A stretch of 64,000 bases of DNA from contig PGXY01000008.1 of assembly GCA_002839375.1 (NCBI GenBank), positions 124,001-188,000 on the forward strand, written 5' to 3'. Positions 15,912 to 27,051 of this stretch are shown here, piece after piece. Position 1 is the first letter of the stretch. Every line of letters begins with the position of its first letter. Origin of the DNA: Spirochaetae bacterium HGW-Spirochaetae-1. Lineage in GTDB: Bacteria > Spirochaetota > UBA4802 > UBA5550. The position numbers were made by a program, and so were the translations under genes. The notes beneath the pieces were generated by a model. That model was not told where the DNA came from and made no database searches. It saw nothing but the letters and a program-made list of their open reading frames with translations.

Positions 15912-17393
15912 ATGATCCTTGCTAAAACATCCCAGCTTTCAAATCAGGTCCAGAAAGGTGAACCGGTACGGTTGAGCTTTCATTATAACAGCAAAGTTAT
16001 AAATAAATTTGTCAATTCCCTCTTTACCAAGGTTCTATCACAGAATGATATGGCTTACCTCCAGGGGATGGTTGAAACCATTCTGCGCGAAATGATCGTC
16101 AATGCCGTTAAGGCCAACACGAAGCGTGTATTCTTTAAAATGCGAAACCTGAATATTGCCGACGAAGGCCATTACCGGGAGGGAATGGAAGACTTTAAGA
16201 CATATCTCATAAGTGAAATAAATCAGCTGCCGGTGATTTTAAAGAAGAACGGTTACAAGGTCGAGCTTTTCCTGAAAAAAAGCGATAAGGGATTCCGCGT
16301 TATGGTCCAGAATAATGCGGCCCTGCTTCCTTTCGAGGAACAGCGGATACGGTTCAGGATAGAGAAGGCGAAGACCTACGGTGATTTTTCCGAAATATAT
16401 ATGGATATTGCCGATGACCAGGAGGGGGAAGGGCTTGGTATCCCCCTGACCATGCTGTTTCTGCGTAACTCGGGCATAGGCGAGGATTCATTTTCAATCG
16501 TTTCTAACGGGGAAATAACCCAGTCAGCCTTCACCATTCCGCTGAAGCTGCAGCCCGCCGAGGTTACCGGTTCAATTCAGCAGCAGATCATCGACGAGGT
16601 GAGGGACCTGCCCACATTCCCGGAGCATGTTCTGGAAATGCAGGCCCTGTGCAGGAAGAAGGACGTTACCATCACGGAGCTGGCCAATAAAATTTCCATT
16701 GATCTCTCCCTGACTGCCGCAGTCATGAAACTTTCCAACTCTGCCGGTTTTGTGACCTCGCGCCGTATCGATACTATACGGGAGGCCGTAAAGGTGATCG
16801 GGCTGAAAAACCTGAATGCCATCCTGGTAGCATCGGCGACGAGGAAGATCATGGACGAGCGTTTTTCATCTTTCAGGGATGTGTGGAACCATTGTAATAA
16901 AACGGCCTTCTATGCCAGGCTCGTGGCGCAGAGATCCGGGCTTAATGCCGTCACTGACATGGTGTTCCTTGCCGGCCTTCTCCACGATCTGGGTAAGATT
17001 ATTCTCCTGTCCACCAATGCGGACCTGGCTGATAAGATCGAGAACCTGGTGGTGAAAAGGCAGGTCCGGACATCGACAGTACTGGAGGAGGTCTCCATGG
17101 GGATCAGCCACTCCACCATCGGGCGCATGATTGCCGAGAAGTGGAACTTTCCCGAATATATCACCGAGGCCATCACCTATCACCACGCGCCGCTTAATGC
17201 AGGGGATAAGTATCGCGATATAGTCTTCATCATCTACCTTGCGAACAAGCTCTGCCTTATCGAAGATAATAAATTTGATTTCAATTACCTGGAAGATGAG
17301 GTGCTGCAGCGTTTCAATCTCATGGATGAGAATGAGTTCAATCGTTTTCACCGGTCCCTGGAAGAAAAGTTCGAGCAGCAATCGGCCCTGTGA
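15912..17393 (+). CDS. HDOD signalling protein with N-terminal kinase-like ATPase domain
   Basis: The 493-residue protein has an unusual arrangement. Residues about 40-210 contain an N-box-like helix (LREMIVNAVKANTKRVFF), then DDQEGEGLGIPLTMLFLRNSGIG, which resembles the G-box region of a histidine-kinase-type ATP-binding fold. Residues about 225-430 form an HDOD domain (LPTFPEHVLEMQALCRKKDVTITELANKIS with LAGLLHDLGKIILLSTN). No phosphoacceptor His or membrane segment is evident. HDOD proteins act in stress and motility signalling without clear enzymatic activity. The combination suggests nucleotide-gated control. The gene stands alone with its own promoter. Confidence 0.75.
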   Translation: MILAKTSQLSNQVQKGEPVRLSFHYNSKVINKFVNSLFTKVLSQNDMAYLQGMVETILREMIVNAVKANTKRVFFKMRNLNIADEGHYREGMEDFKTYLISEINQLPVILKKNGYKVELFLKKSDKGFRVMVQNNAALLPFEEQRIRFRIEKAKTYGDFSEIYMDIADDQEGEGLGIPLTMLFLRNSGIGEDSFSIVSNGEITQSAFTIPLKLQPAEVTGSIQQQIIDEVRDLPTFPEHVLEMQALCRKKDVTITELANKISIDLSLTAAVMKLSNSAGFVTSRRIDTIREAVKVIGLKNLNAILVASATRKIMDERFSSFRDVWNHCNKTAFYARLVAQRSGLNAVTDMVFLAGLLHDLGKIILLSTNADLADKIENLVVKRQVRTSTVLEEVSMGISHSTIGRMIAEKWNFPEYITEAITYHHAPLNAGDKYRDIVFIIYLANKLCLIEDNKFDFNYLEDEVLQRFNLMDENEFNRFHRSLEEKFEQQSAL

Positions 17394-17468
17394 TCCCTTC
17401 CTGACCAACAGCAATGATTATGGTCCTGTCGTTGTTTATGCCTGGTATACTTCTGCAACATGCAATAA

Positions 17469-17526
17469 CTTCTGATAAAAATTACTTTTACGCATACATA
17501 AACTATGTCTGGAATTTTATCAGAAG
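17469..17526. terminator. Long inverted repeat between HDOD gene and tRNAs
   Basis: CTTCTGATAAAA (17469-17480) pairs perfectly over 12 bp with TTTTATCAGAAG (17515-17526); the loop can form a second ACATA/TATGT pairing. It sits between the end of the rightward HDOD gene and the 3' end of the leftward tRNA pair, so a bidirectional terminator is likely. It lacks a classical T run. Confidence 0.4.
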
Positions 17527-17561
17527 ATATTGCGGGGATGGTACGTAATGCGGTAAAATAT

Positions 17562-17635
17562 TAGCGGAGGAGGGACTCGAACCCCCCACACCACGGATAT
17601 GAGCCGTGTGCTCTAACCTACTGAGCTACTCCGCC
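17562..17635 (-). tRNA. tRNA with CAT anticodon (elongator Met, or Ile2)
   Basis: Reading the minus strand, a full cloverleaf folds: acceptor GGCGGAG with CTCCGCT, D arm AGCTCAGTAGGTTAGAGC, anticodon stem CACGG/CCGTG around CTCATAT, and T arm GGGGGTTCGAGTCCC. The anticodon is CAT and the stem lacks the three G:C pairs of initiators. If a lysidine-forming enzyme acts on it, it would be tRNA-Ile2 instead. CCA is not encoded. Confidence 0.9.
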
Positions 17636-17644
17636 ATAATCAAT

Positions 17645-17717
<73 letters not shown>

Positions 17718-17728
17718 ATCTAGGCGAC

Positions 17729-17757
17729 AACGTATAAAACTATGCCATCAGTGTCAA
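17729..17757 (-). promoter_or_regulatory. Promoter of the tRNA pair
   Basis: On the minus strand TTGACA (17757-17752) is followed after 17 bases by TACGTT (17734-17729), 11 bases before the 5' end of tRNA-fMet. The position fits a stable-RNA promoter. Confidence 0.5.
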
Positions 17758-17909
17758 TCTTTTTTAATGAACTAAAATAAAAAGGGATATTATTAAAATT
17801 TTTGTACAAATAATACTATGTTTTTATCATTCCGCTGCTGATACTGGAAAAATTATTGACCTCCTATTATTAATAGTAATACATAATTTAGCAGGTATCC
17901 CGAAATTTC

Positions 17910-18914
17910 ATGCGCAAAGAAGAAAATAAAATGTTTAATCCATTGAAATATTTTAGAAACCGCCGGGTTGGTCTTGCCCTGGGGAGCGGCGGCTCCAAGG
18001 GAGTGGCTCATATAGCCGTGATAGAATACCTTCGGAATATGGGCATACCCATTCATATGATCTCCGGTTCCAGTATCGGGGCCGTTGTGGGGGCGTTATA
18101 CGCCACGGGCAGCCTGGATAAATTCAAGGAGGACCTGCTGCGTAAAACGAAACGTGATTTCTACGGACTGGTGGACCCGGTGTTTCCCCGATCCGGACTC
18201 GTGCAGGGCAGGGGGTTCATCAATTATCTTGCGGAATATATTCCCTCTGCAACGAATATCGAGGATCTCTCCATTCCCCTGGGAGTGGTGGCCACGGATT
18301 TTTCCAATGGAAAGAGCGTTGTCTTCAGGAGCGGAAATCTTCTCGAGGCGCTTCGGGCCAGTATTTCAATCCCCGGTGTCCTGGTGCCGGTCAGGTACGA
18401 AGGGACATGGCTGATGGACGGAGGGGTAGCCAATCCGCTTCCTGTCAATGTAGTGAAAAACATGGGAGCGGGCATTACCATCGCGGTAAACCTTCATCCA
18501 CGGTTGAATAAACCCGTCATGAAAAGTTACCTGCGTGACAGCGTGGACAGGGGAGGTGTTGTCATCGATTCCGGCGGCATCATCAATGAAGGTGATGGTG
18601 AACTGAAGACGGATAAGGCCGGGCAGGCAGGCTGGCTGAAGTCCGTGGAACAGTGGCTTGGCCTGAATAAGAAGCAGAAGGAATCACCGCTGCCCAATAT
18701 CGTCGAGACTATCACGCAGGCCATCGATATCATGGAATTTGTCAATACGGCCCTGGTTCTGGAATTCTACAAGCCGTCGGTTCTCATCGAGCCGAATCTT
18801 GTGGACGTTTCTTCCCTTGATTTTTCCGATGTTTCCCGTCTACTCACGGAAGGGTATCACGCCTGCACGCGGTCCAGGAAGGCCCTGGTACGCAAAGTGA
18901 AGATATGGGTGTGA
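17910..18914 (+). CDS. Patatin-like phospholipase (RssA-type)
   Basis: The 334-residue protein has the patatin signature: an oxyanion loop LGSGGSKGVAHIAVIEYL, the nucleophile elbow GSSIGAV (Ser55 from this start) and the dyad Asp in DGGVANPLP. Patatin-family proteins hydrolyse acyl groups from phospholipids. The C-terminal third (after residue 200) is a charged linker and a helical region not part of the core. An alternative ATG at 17931 has comparable support, and neither has a strong ribosome site. No signal peptide is visible. The second copy of the structured repeat follows six bases after the stop. Confidence 0.85.
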   Translation: MRKEENKMFNPLKYFRNRRVGLALGSGGSKGVAHIAVIEYLRNMGIPIHMISGSSIGAVVGALYATGSLDKFKEDLLRKTKRDFYGLVDPVFPRSGLVQGRGFINYLAEYIPSATNIEDLSIPLGVVATDFSNGKSVVFRSGNLLEALRASISIPGVLVPVRYEGTWLMDGGVANPLPVNVVKNMGAGITIAVNLHPRLNKPVMKSYLRDSVDRGGVVIDSGGIINEGDGELKTDKAGQAGWLKSVEQWLGLNKKQKESPLPNIVETITQAIDIMEFVNTALVLEFYKPSVLIEPNLVDVSSLDFSDVSRLLTEGYHACTRSRKALVRKVKIWV

Positions 18915-18919
18915 CCCGG

Positions 18920-19074
18920 CCCCCGGCGGATGAAACCGCTCTGTACCAGATAACTGGTTTTCGCCGCCCCCTGAGGGGGCCCAGAAATTGTTGACAACTG
19001 GACGATAATGATACAAACCCCTTCCAGGGGTGGCGGATATGGATGATTAAGGAGAACATGTATATCTGCCGGGG
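18920..19074 (+). repeat. Structured palindromic intergenic repeat, copy 2
   Basis: This shares all blocks of the copy at 1553-1734: the left end CCCCCGGCGGATGAAA, the hairpin TTTCGCCGCCCCCTGAGGGGGC, the hairpin ACCCCTTCCAGGGGTGGCG, and the right end TCTGCCGGGG. The unpaired spacers differ. Changes inside stems are partly compensated (GGCGAAA becomes GGCGGAT while the partner becomes TTTTCGCC). It starts just after a plus-strand stop codon, as does copy 1. Confidence 0.7.
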
Positions 19075-19089
19075 TTTAAAGGTTTTTAG

Positions 19090-21180
<2,091 letters not shown>

Positions 21181-21181
21181 T

Positions 21182-22822
21182 ATGGGAAGGATAAAAGAAT
21201 TACTGAAGAATCATTATTATCTCCTGACGGCGCCGCTCATGTATCTCTCCTTTCCCACTTATGACGTGTGGATATTGAAGGCATTTCCCCTGATTGCCTG
21301 GTTTTGCATGGTTCCTCTTTTTGTGTATGTGAGGGGCAGGGAAAAGAAAGATATTTATCTGTCGTCCTTCATCACGGGCCTTGTGGCGAATTTTTTAAGC
21401 TATGAGTGGATTGGAAATTTTGCCGGTGACCAGACGGGCGGTTATACCATCATCGTTATTTTCCTAATTCCAACTCTTTCGGTCTTTTTCGCCCTGAAAA
21501 TTTTTATTGCAGAAATGCTTTCCCGTGAATTTGAAAAAGTTCGGTTTATCATATATCCCCTTATATGGGTCCTTATCGACTGGGTGCAGTCCATCGGTTA
21601 TATTGCCTTTCCCTGGACCAATATCGGGCAGTCCCAGTACACCTTTCTTCCCATGGTGCAGATGTCCTCGGTTGCGGGCATTCTGGGTGTCAACTTCCTT
21701 ATCATCATTACCGGTTATTCAATTTCCCAGGTGGTATATGACCGGGTGTTTCTCAAGACGGCATGGGAGGATATGTCCGGCCTATGGTCTATCCGGCGGA
21801 CAGCCCTGCTGGTCCTGCTTATTGCCGGTATAATCACCGGAGGATACCTGGTCATTCCCGGGGAAAAGGGTGCCGTGAAGAGTGATCTGCGCGTAGCCAT
21901 GGTGCAGACCTGCATCGATCCCTGGGAGAGCTGGAGCCAGAACAGGTTTAAATACCTGGCTGAATTGCAGCGACTCACCGATGCCTCGCTCCGGGAAAAT
22001 CCCGGTTTAATCATATGGTCTGAGTCGGCCACGCTGGAGACCATATCCTTCGATTTTGAGCGGGGGAAACTCAATCCCTTCCAGAAGGAGCTTCTTGAAT
22101 CTGTCAGGATAGGCGGGAGGCCTCTTCTTACGGGGGAAATCGGCATAACCGAGGAAATCAGCGGCATGTACCTGCGGCGATACGCCCAGAATAACGCGGT
22201 GCTCATTAATGAACTGGGCGAGGTTGTAAAGACCTATCCCAAAATTCACCTGGTGCCCTTTGGAGAGTGGTTCCCCTATGAATATCTTCCGATTGTAGGA
22301 AAACCGGTGAAGGAGCTGGCCAATGCCTATGGCGGGTCTAACTTTGTTCCCGGCGAGAGGCCCATGATCTTTTCCCTTGATGGAATCAGTTTCGGAACCC
22401 TGGTCTGTTATGAAGGAATTTTCTACCGTCTATGCCGGGAGTACAAGGAACTGGGAGCCATGTTCCTGGTGAATATCACCAATGACGGATGGACCGATAC
22501 ATACCGGGGACATATGCAGCATTTCTCGGCCTCGGTATTCCGTGCCGTGGAAAACGGGCTCTGGGTACTCAGGGCAGGGAACACGGGCTACACGGCCTTT
22601 GTTGATCCCTATGGAAGAGTGACCGCGTCGATTCCCATACTGAAGCCGGGATACGTGGTGGGGGATGTGGATTTCCGGTTCAATCACGATACCTTCTATT
22701 CCCGTTACGGTGATCCGTTTCAGTATATTTTTATTATATCGGCATTTCTTCTTATTGCGGCTTATCTGGTGCGTCTTGCCGTGAAGAAGCGGCGGAGGGA
22801 GCAGCCGGGACAGGAACACTGA
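21182..22822 (+). CDS. lnt: Apolipoprotein N-acyltransferase
   Basis: Lnt adds the third acyl chain to lipoproteins in the inner membrane. The N-terminal 220 residues form about six membrane segments (TAPLMYLSFPTYDVWIL, FPWTNIGQSQY). The periplasmic nitrilase domain has its triad in IIWSESA (Glu), YPKIHLVPFGEW (Lys) and GTLVCYEGIF (Cys). NDGWTDTYRGHMQHFSASVFRAVENG is a typical family segment. A last hydrophobic helix precedes a basic tail. It is presumably co-transcribed with ligA. Its presence fits the several lipoproteins in this window. Confidence 0.94.
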   Translation: MGRIKELLKNHYYLLTAPLMYLSFPTYDVWILKAFPLIAWFCMVPLFVYVRGREKKDIYLSSFITGLVANFLSYEWIGNFAGDQTGGYTIIVIFLIPTLSVFFALKIFIAEMLSREFEKVRFIIYPLIWVLIDWVQSIGYIAFPWTNIGQSQYTFLPMVQMSSVAGILGVNFLIIITGYSISQVVYDRVFLKTAWEDMSGLWSIRRTALLVLLIAGIITGGYLVIPGEKGAVKSDLRVAMVQTCIDPWESWSQNRFKYLAELQRLTDASLRENPGLIIWSESATLETISFDFERGKLNPFQKELLESVRIGGRPLLTGEIGITEEISGMYLRRYAQNNAVLINELGEVVKTYPKIHLVPFGEWFPYEYLPIVGKPVKELANAYGGSNFVPGERPMIFSLDGISFGTLVCYEGIFYRLCREYKELGAMFLVNITNDGWTDTYRGHMQHFSASVFRAVENGLWVLRAGNTGYTAFVDPYGRVTASIPILKPGYVVGDVDFRFNHDTFYSRYGDPFQYIFIISAFLLIAAYLVRLAVKKRRREQPGQEH

Positions 22823-22934
22823 AGGGGGTGCGGTTTTGTTCTCAGCGTCATCCCTGTTTTGGAAAGGCGTCCCTTAAGCGGGGCTGCTTTTCATGTTCAA
22901 GCTCCAGTCAGGGAGAAGTCCTTTACCTGAAGGC

Positions 22935-23396
22935 CTAAGTGTGTACCTTGAGAACCCTGGGATGGGTAATTTTCTTAAAATCGTCGAATTTCATCTTGAT
23001 AAGCTCCGTATGTGACCCCGCGTTAAAGGCGATTTCCTCATCGCGTGTCAGTTCCTCCGATACGAATTCTTCCATCCCGTAAAGATTCCCAAAGGGCGGC
23101 ATGGCGCCCGTTTCGCAATCCCTGAAAATGAACTTGAATTCTTCTTCGTTAGCCAGTTCCACGTTTCTTGCTTTAAAGGCCTCCTTGATCAATTTCATAT
23201 TGATCCTCTCATTGGCCGAGCAGACAAACATGGTCATTTTCCCGTCCACTTTCAGGATAATTGTTTTTACGACTTCGTTTCCGTGAATATGAGCAGCATG
23301 TGCTGTACGGTGTGCTGTGAAAGCTATGGGGTGTATGATGCTCTCATATTTCACCTCATGACTCTTCAGGTAATCCTTCAGCTTCTGACCTGGCAT
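22935..23396 (-). CDS. YbaK/ProX-type aminoacyl-tRNA deacylase-like protein
   Basis: The 153-residue product is a single YbaK/EbsC domain (YESIIHPIAFTAHRTAHAAHIHGNEVVKTIILKVDGKMTMFVCSA, GAMPPFGNLYGMEEFVSEEL). Family members hydrolyse mischarged aminoacyl-tRNAs such as Cys- or Ala-tRNA-Pro in trans. The start at 23396 is set by GGAGG five bases upstream; longer readings up to 23486 add Cys- and Arg-rich sequence without homology. A terminator lies between it and the upstream tetR gene, so it is a separate unit. Confidence 0.85.
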   Translation of the reverse strand: MPGQKLKDYLKSHEVKYESIIHPIAFTAHRTAHAAHIHGNEVVKTIILKVDGKMTMFVCSANERINMKLIKEAFKARNVELANEEEFKFIFRDCETGAMPPFGNLYGMEEFVSEELTRDEEIAFNAGSHTELIKMKFDDFKKITHPRVLKVHT

Positions 23397-23540
23397 AACT
23401 CCCTCCTCCACTGGAATAAGTTGACCGGTGAGACGCCCTCTCATCATGCGGCACGATGAAGAACATCTCTGGTAACAATATAGCAAGGGAACAGGTCAAA
23501 AAAAATTTTTTATTACAGGGTGGAAGTTGTTATGAGGATA

Positions 23541-23574
23541 AAAAAAAGGCTGCTCGCAGAAATGACAGGCAGCC
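23541..23574 (-). terminator. Rho-independent terminator
   Basis: On the minus strand GGCTGC (23574-23569) pairs with GCAGCC (23553-23548), followed by a run of eight T. It ends the tetR transcript (gene ends 23776) before the YbaK gene. Confidence 0.75.
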
Positions 23575-23775
23575 GTATATGAATCACTGTTACCAGAAGT
23601 GATTGCTGATTTAATTGTGTCAATAATGGCATAATAAAATATGATATCGATTTGTCAATCACAACTTAAAAATCTAAAAAAATAACTAATACTTACAAAA
23701 AATGACATGTGTTGATATTGTTGGGATTGCTTTTTATAAAATATCCCGATATGGAAGGCGATAGTTCAGGTTTTG

Positions 23776-24405
23776 CTATCGAAATTCTTTCACAGTTTCG
23801 TCGATGATGCGGTCAATAGCGGCCCTGAAATCACCTACCTCCAGGGTCACCCTGCTGTTATGGAGGGAAACTATGCCGTGAAGGGTGGCCCATACCCGCA
23901 TGAGGTGATGAGTGGTGGGAGTGCCTCGCAGCTTTCTGTTTTTTACAGCCAGGTCCCGGAAGGCCTTTTCAGCGAGCCGTGCCGTCTGCAGGGCTGTTTC
24001 ATTCTGCATGGCTGCCAGTTCCTGGTGCTCCGTGCCGATATAATCGGCATATTTCGGCAGATCCATGCTGAACATGATGTTGTAATGGTGGGGATGATCA
24101 AGACCAAACTGTACGTATGCTCCTGCCATGGCCCGGATGCGTGTGAAAGGAGACGTCGCTGAAGAATGGGCCCCGCTCATGCACTCATGGAGGATTTCAA
24201 AACCCCTGGTGACGACCTTGAGATAGAGCTCATCCCTGTTGGAAAAATAATTGTATATAGTTTTTGCCGCGATACCCAGGCGCGAGCCCAGCTTCCTCAT
24301 GCTGAAATCGGCGTATCCTCCTTCGTTAATGAGGGATACGGCCTCGTCGATGATATTGTCTTTTATGGATTCAACGGTTTCCCGTGATGCGGGAGCTTTT
24401 GGCAT
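23776..24405 (-). CDS. TetR-family transcriptional regulator
   Basis: The 209-residue repressor has a canonical N-terminal HTH (SMRKLGSRLGIAAKTIYNYFSNRDELYLKVV) and a ligand domain with HHYNIMFSMDLPKYADYIGTE and WATLHGIVSLHNSRV, typical of the WHG-type TetR C-terminal class. The start at 24405 has AGGAAAG upstream. It lies downstream of the SDR gene on the same strand. The perfect palindromes TGTTACGGTAACA/G around 25.4-25.5 kb are its probable operators. A paralogue with the same architecture is at 35215. Confidence 0.88.
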   Translation of the reverse strand: MPKAPASRETVESIKDNIIDEAVSLINEGGYADFSMRKLGSRLGIAAKTIYNYFSNRDELYLKVVTRGFEILHECMSGAHSSATSPFTRIRAMAGAYVQFGLDHPHHYNIMFSMDLPKYADYIGTEHQELAAMQNETALQTARLAEKAFRDLAVKNRKLRGTPTTHHLMRVWATLHGIVSLHNSRVTLEVGDFRAAIDRIIDETVKEFR

Positions 24406-24555
24406 TGTCTTTCCTCGTAATTTTTTTCTAAATAAAGGAATATTCAGGATCGTTCCTTTTTTTTCCATGCCTCCGTAGTGAAGGATTATTAAAATATCAT
24501 TGCGGGATTACAGCGCGCTTGATATAAAAATAGTATGTTATTAAATATCTGATCA

Positions 24556-25383
24556 TCACCTGATATTTTTCCGTGCCTTTGCAATAACAGCATCGGAGGT
24601 TATTCTCGTTGTCCAGCCGTTGCTCAGGCGGTGAAGGAAATAGAAAAACCTGGTCACATGGCCCGGGACATACATGAATTGCTTTCGCGCCACGGCCTTC
24701 AGTATGACTCTGGCCGTGTAGTCGGGCATGAGAAATCCTCCCATGGTTTTTTGCGCCCGGCCTTCGGCGGGAAGAGTTTTGGCTTCCTCAAGGTTCATGG
24801 GTGTGTCAACCTCGGGGGGATACATGACTGACAGGGATATGCCCAGAGGCTTCATTTCGTACCGCAGGCTTTCGGCGAAACCCATGAGCGCGGCCTTGGA
24901 TGTTCCATATGACGTGTATCCGAACATGCCGAAAAGAGCGGCAGCCGACGAAAGTACAACCACTTGGCCTTTCGTCTCCTTCAGGGAATCCAGCAGGGAA
25001 TGGATCATGTTTCTCACACCGTAGAGATTTATCTTCATTACTTCATCGAACATGTCATGGCTGATGTTCTCGAAACGGTCGGCATGGAGGTTAACGCCGG
25101 CGCTGTTTATCAGGATATGGGGTGGGCCGAAATCCTGAACGGCAATATTCATTTTTTTCTGTACATTCCGGTGGTTACCCACATCCACGGACATAATGTT
25201 AATTTTCTGCGTTTCCCGGCATGTCAACCGGTCCATTTCGCTTTTTGCCTCCATAAGCTTTTTCCTGTTACGGGCCAGGAGTAGCAGGTCGGCACCCTGC
25301 GCGGCCAGAATCTTTCCCATTTCCAGGCCGATACCGCTGGAAGCGCCGGTTAAATATATCATTTTTCCGTCAAAATAGTTCAT
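24556..25383 (-). CDS. Short-chain dehydrogenase/reductase
   Basis: The 275-residue Rossmann protein has the cofactor motif TGASSGIGLEMGKIL, the NSAG motif (ILINSAGVNLH) and the catalytic Ser...YxxxK set (VVLSSAAALFGMFGYTSYGTSKAAL). C-terminal basic and hydrophobic segments (HVTRFFYFLHRLSNGW) resemble membrane-associated 3-ketosphinganine or keto-lipid reductases, so a lipid substrate is possible. AGGAG precedes the ATG at 25383. It is divergent from the DUF362 gene across an operator-bearing interval. Confidence 0.85.
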   Translation of the reverse strand: MNYFDGKMIYLTGASSGIGLEMGKILAAQGADLLLLARNRKKLMEAKSEMDRLTCRETQKINIMSVDVGNHRNVQKKMNIAVQDFGPPHILINSAGVNLHADRFENISHDMFDEVMKINLYGVRNMIHSLLDSLKETKGQVVVLSSAAALFGMFGYTSYGTSKAALMGFAESLRYEMKPLGISLSVMYPPEVDTPMNLEEAKTLPAEGRAQKTMGGFLMPDYTARVILKAVARKQFMYVPGHVTRFFYFLHRLSNGWTTRITSDAVIAKARKNIR

Positions 25384-25424
25384 GCCCTGGCTCCTTTTTT
25401 TATATATATTGAAGCAGTAAACTA

Positions 25425-25437
25425 TGTTACGGTAACG
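25425..25437. promoter_or_regulatory. Operator-like palindrome (SDR side)
   Basis: TGTTACGGTAACG matches 12 of 13 positions of a perfect dyad and repeats the core found at 25522-25534. It lies 42 bases upstream of the SDR start codon, where a bound repressor would block transcription of the SDR and tetR genes. Confidence 0.6.
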
Positions 25438-25491
25438 CCCGTTTCTGATTTGTCAATTATTTTTATGCGTCCCCCGGGCAGCATTTAATTC

Positions 25492-25543
25492 TTGACAAAA
25501 TTAAGGAAAAAATGTAACTTGTGTTACGGTAACATGTGTTACA
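25492..25543 (+). promoter_or_regulatory. DUF362 promoter overlapped by nested operator
   Basis: TTGACA (25492-25497) and TAACTT (25515-25520), 17 bases apart, form the promoter. Downstream TGTTACGGTAACA (25522-25534) is a perfect 13-base palindrome, flanked by TGTAAC (25513-25518) and GTTACA (25538-25543), which form an outer inverted repeat overlapping the -10 box. This layout suits repression by a TetR dimer pair; the nearby TetR (23776-24405) is the obvious candidate. Confidence 0.65.
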
Positions 25544-25569
25544 TTAAAAACCACGGCAGGAGTGGCATT

Positions 25570-26922
25570 ATGTCAAAACGAAAAGTCATTATCCGTAAGT
25601 GCGATGAGTATGACACGGCTCTGATTTCAGGAATTATCCGCGAGGGTATGGAAGAACTGGGTGAGAAACCCCGGGGGAGGGTTCTCATCAAACCCAATAT
25701 CGTTACGGCAAATAAGAGCTATATCCATCATTCCTTTACGGAGCCTACCGTTATGGAGGCCATGGTGCAAGTCCTCAGGGATTCTTTCAGTCCCGAGAGT
25801 ATAACCATGGGAGAATCTGCGGGCATCGGAATGCCTTCGAGAATGTTTTTCAGCGAATCCGATTATTACCGCCTCGCCCGGAGAATTGGTGTTCCTCTTG
25901 TTGATTTTAATGAACAGGAGACCAAGGAAATTCCCTTACATAAGGCCAAATGGCATAAAACGCTTCTGCTGGCCAAGGCTTTGTATGAGGCCGATTACAA
26001 GATATGGATGCCCAAACTGAAGTTTCATATCGTGACGGATTTTACCAATGCACTGAAACTCAATATAGGCATTACAACGCATAAGGAACGGTTCCTTTAT
26101 CACGATGACCGGCTTCACGAAAAAATTGTCGATCTCCTTGAGATCGGTTATCCGCATCTTGTTGTGACGGACGCAATCACTATTGGAAGAGGATTTGAAT
26201 CGAGCCCCTATCCGGAACACTTGGGCGCCATAATCATATCTAATGACCCGGTGGCCGCGGACATTGTAGCTTCACATATAATGAATTATGATCCTGAAAA
26301 GGTGCGTTTCCTCGTTGAAGCGCGGGACAGGGGATACGGTTCCCTGTCAATCGATGATGTTGAAGTCAGTGGTGATATCAGCATTGATGAACTGGCGGGA
26401 AGAACCCGAAATCTTTATTCACCCTTCCAGGACCTGCAAAAGTTAGATACTCCAATATCCTTTTATGAAGGAGTTAATAAAGAGTCGGGCAATATTTGTT
26501 ACGGCGGATGCGTATGCAGCATCAAGGGCGTACTGGGCACCTCCGAGAAGCTTCACGACGGTAACCTGAAGCAGGCGAAGAAAGGGGCCATAGTCATGGG
26601 GTATTATGAAGGCGATGTAATCCATCCCGGTGAGCCCGTGGCCCTCATCGGAAGCTGCGCCGGCGTATCAGGAAGGCTCGAGGCCGGGAAGGTAATCCGT
26701 ATCAAGGGATGCCCGGTAAAAGTGGCGGACCTCATGTTCTGGATGCTGCCGCGCTTCCATATTAAAAGTCCCGCCAGCGATCCGCGCAACGCACTTATGC
26801 TCATCTATTTTTCGATTATCAAATTATTTATGCGCATGACCATCCCCTTCCGGCCCCGGGCCAGGATTGGGGCTTATAAAAAGACCGGTGATGTGCATCG
26901 GTGCGGCGGCCCGTCGATGTAA
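25570..26922 (+). CDS. DUF362-domain protein
   Basis: From the ATG at 25570 (AGGAG upstream) the 450-residue protein contains a DUF362 domain: VLIKPNIV, MGESAGIGMPSR, WMPKLKFHIVTDFTNALKLNIG, and NDPVAADIVASHIMNYDP. A Cys-containing segment (GNICYGGCVCS, later SCAGVS and KGCPVK) follows. There is no 2x4Fe-4S ferredoxin domain of the kind fused to many DUF362 proteins. A hydrophobic segment near the C-terminus (NALMLIYFSIIKLFMRM) suggests membrane association. Function unknown. Shared operators tie it to the SDR and tetR genes. Confidence 0.78.
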   Translation: MSKRKVIIRKCDEYDTALISGIIREGMEELGEKPRGRVLIKPNIVTANKSYIHHSFTEPTVMEAMVQVLRDSFSPESITMGESAGIGMPSRMFFSESDYYRLARRIGVPLVDFNEQETKEIPLHKAKWHKTLLLAKALYEADYKIWMPKLKFHIVTDFTNALKLNIGITTHKERFLYHDDRLHEKIVDLLEIGYPHLVVTDAITIGRGFESSPYPEHLGAIIISNDPVAADIVASHIMNYDPEKVRFLVEARDRGYGSLSIDDVEVSGDISIDELAGRTRNLYSPFQDLQKLDTPISFYEGVNKESGNICYGGCVCSIKGVLGTSEKLHDGNLKQAKKGAIVMGYYEGDVIHPGEPVALIGSCAGVSGRLEAGKVIRIKGCPVKVADLMFWMLPRFHIKSPASDPRNALMLIYFSIIKLFMRMTIPFRPRARIGAYKKTGDVHRCGGPSM

Positions 26923-27051
26923 GGATATTGTCATTGTATAGTGATGCCCGGTTCCTTATAAAAAGGCTTTACACGATGGAAATGAAGATTATCGTGGATT
27001 TCTTTGAAGGTTGCCCGTGGGCAATATCCTGCAACACAGGGAAAAATCGCA

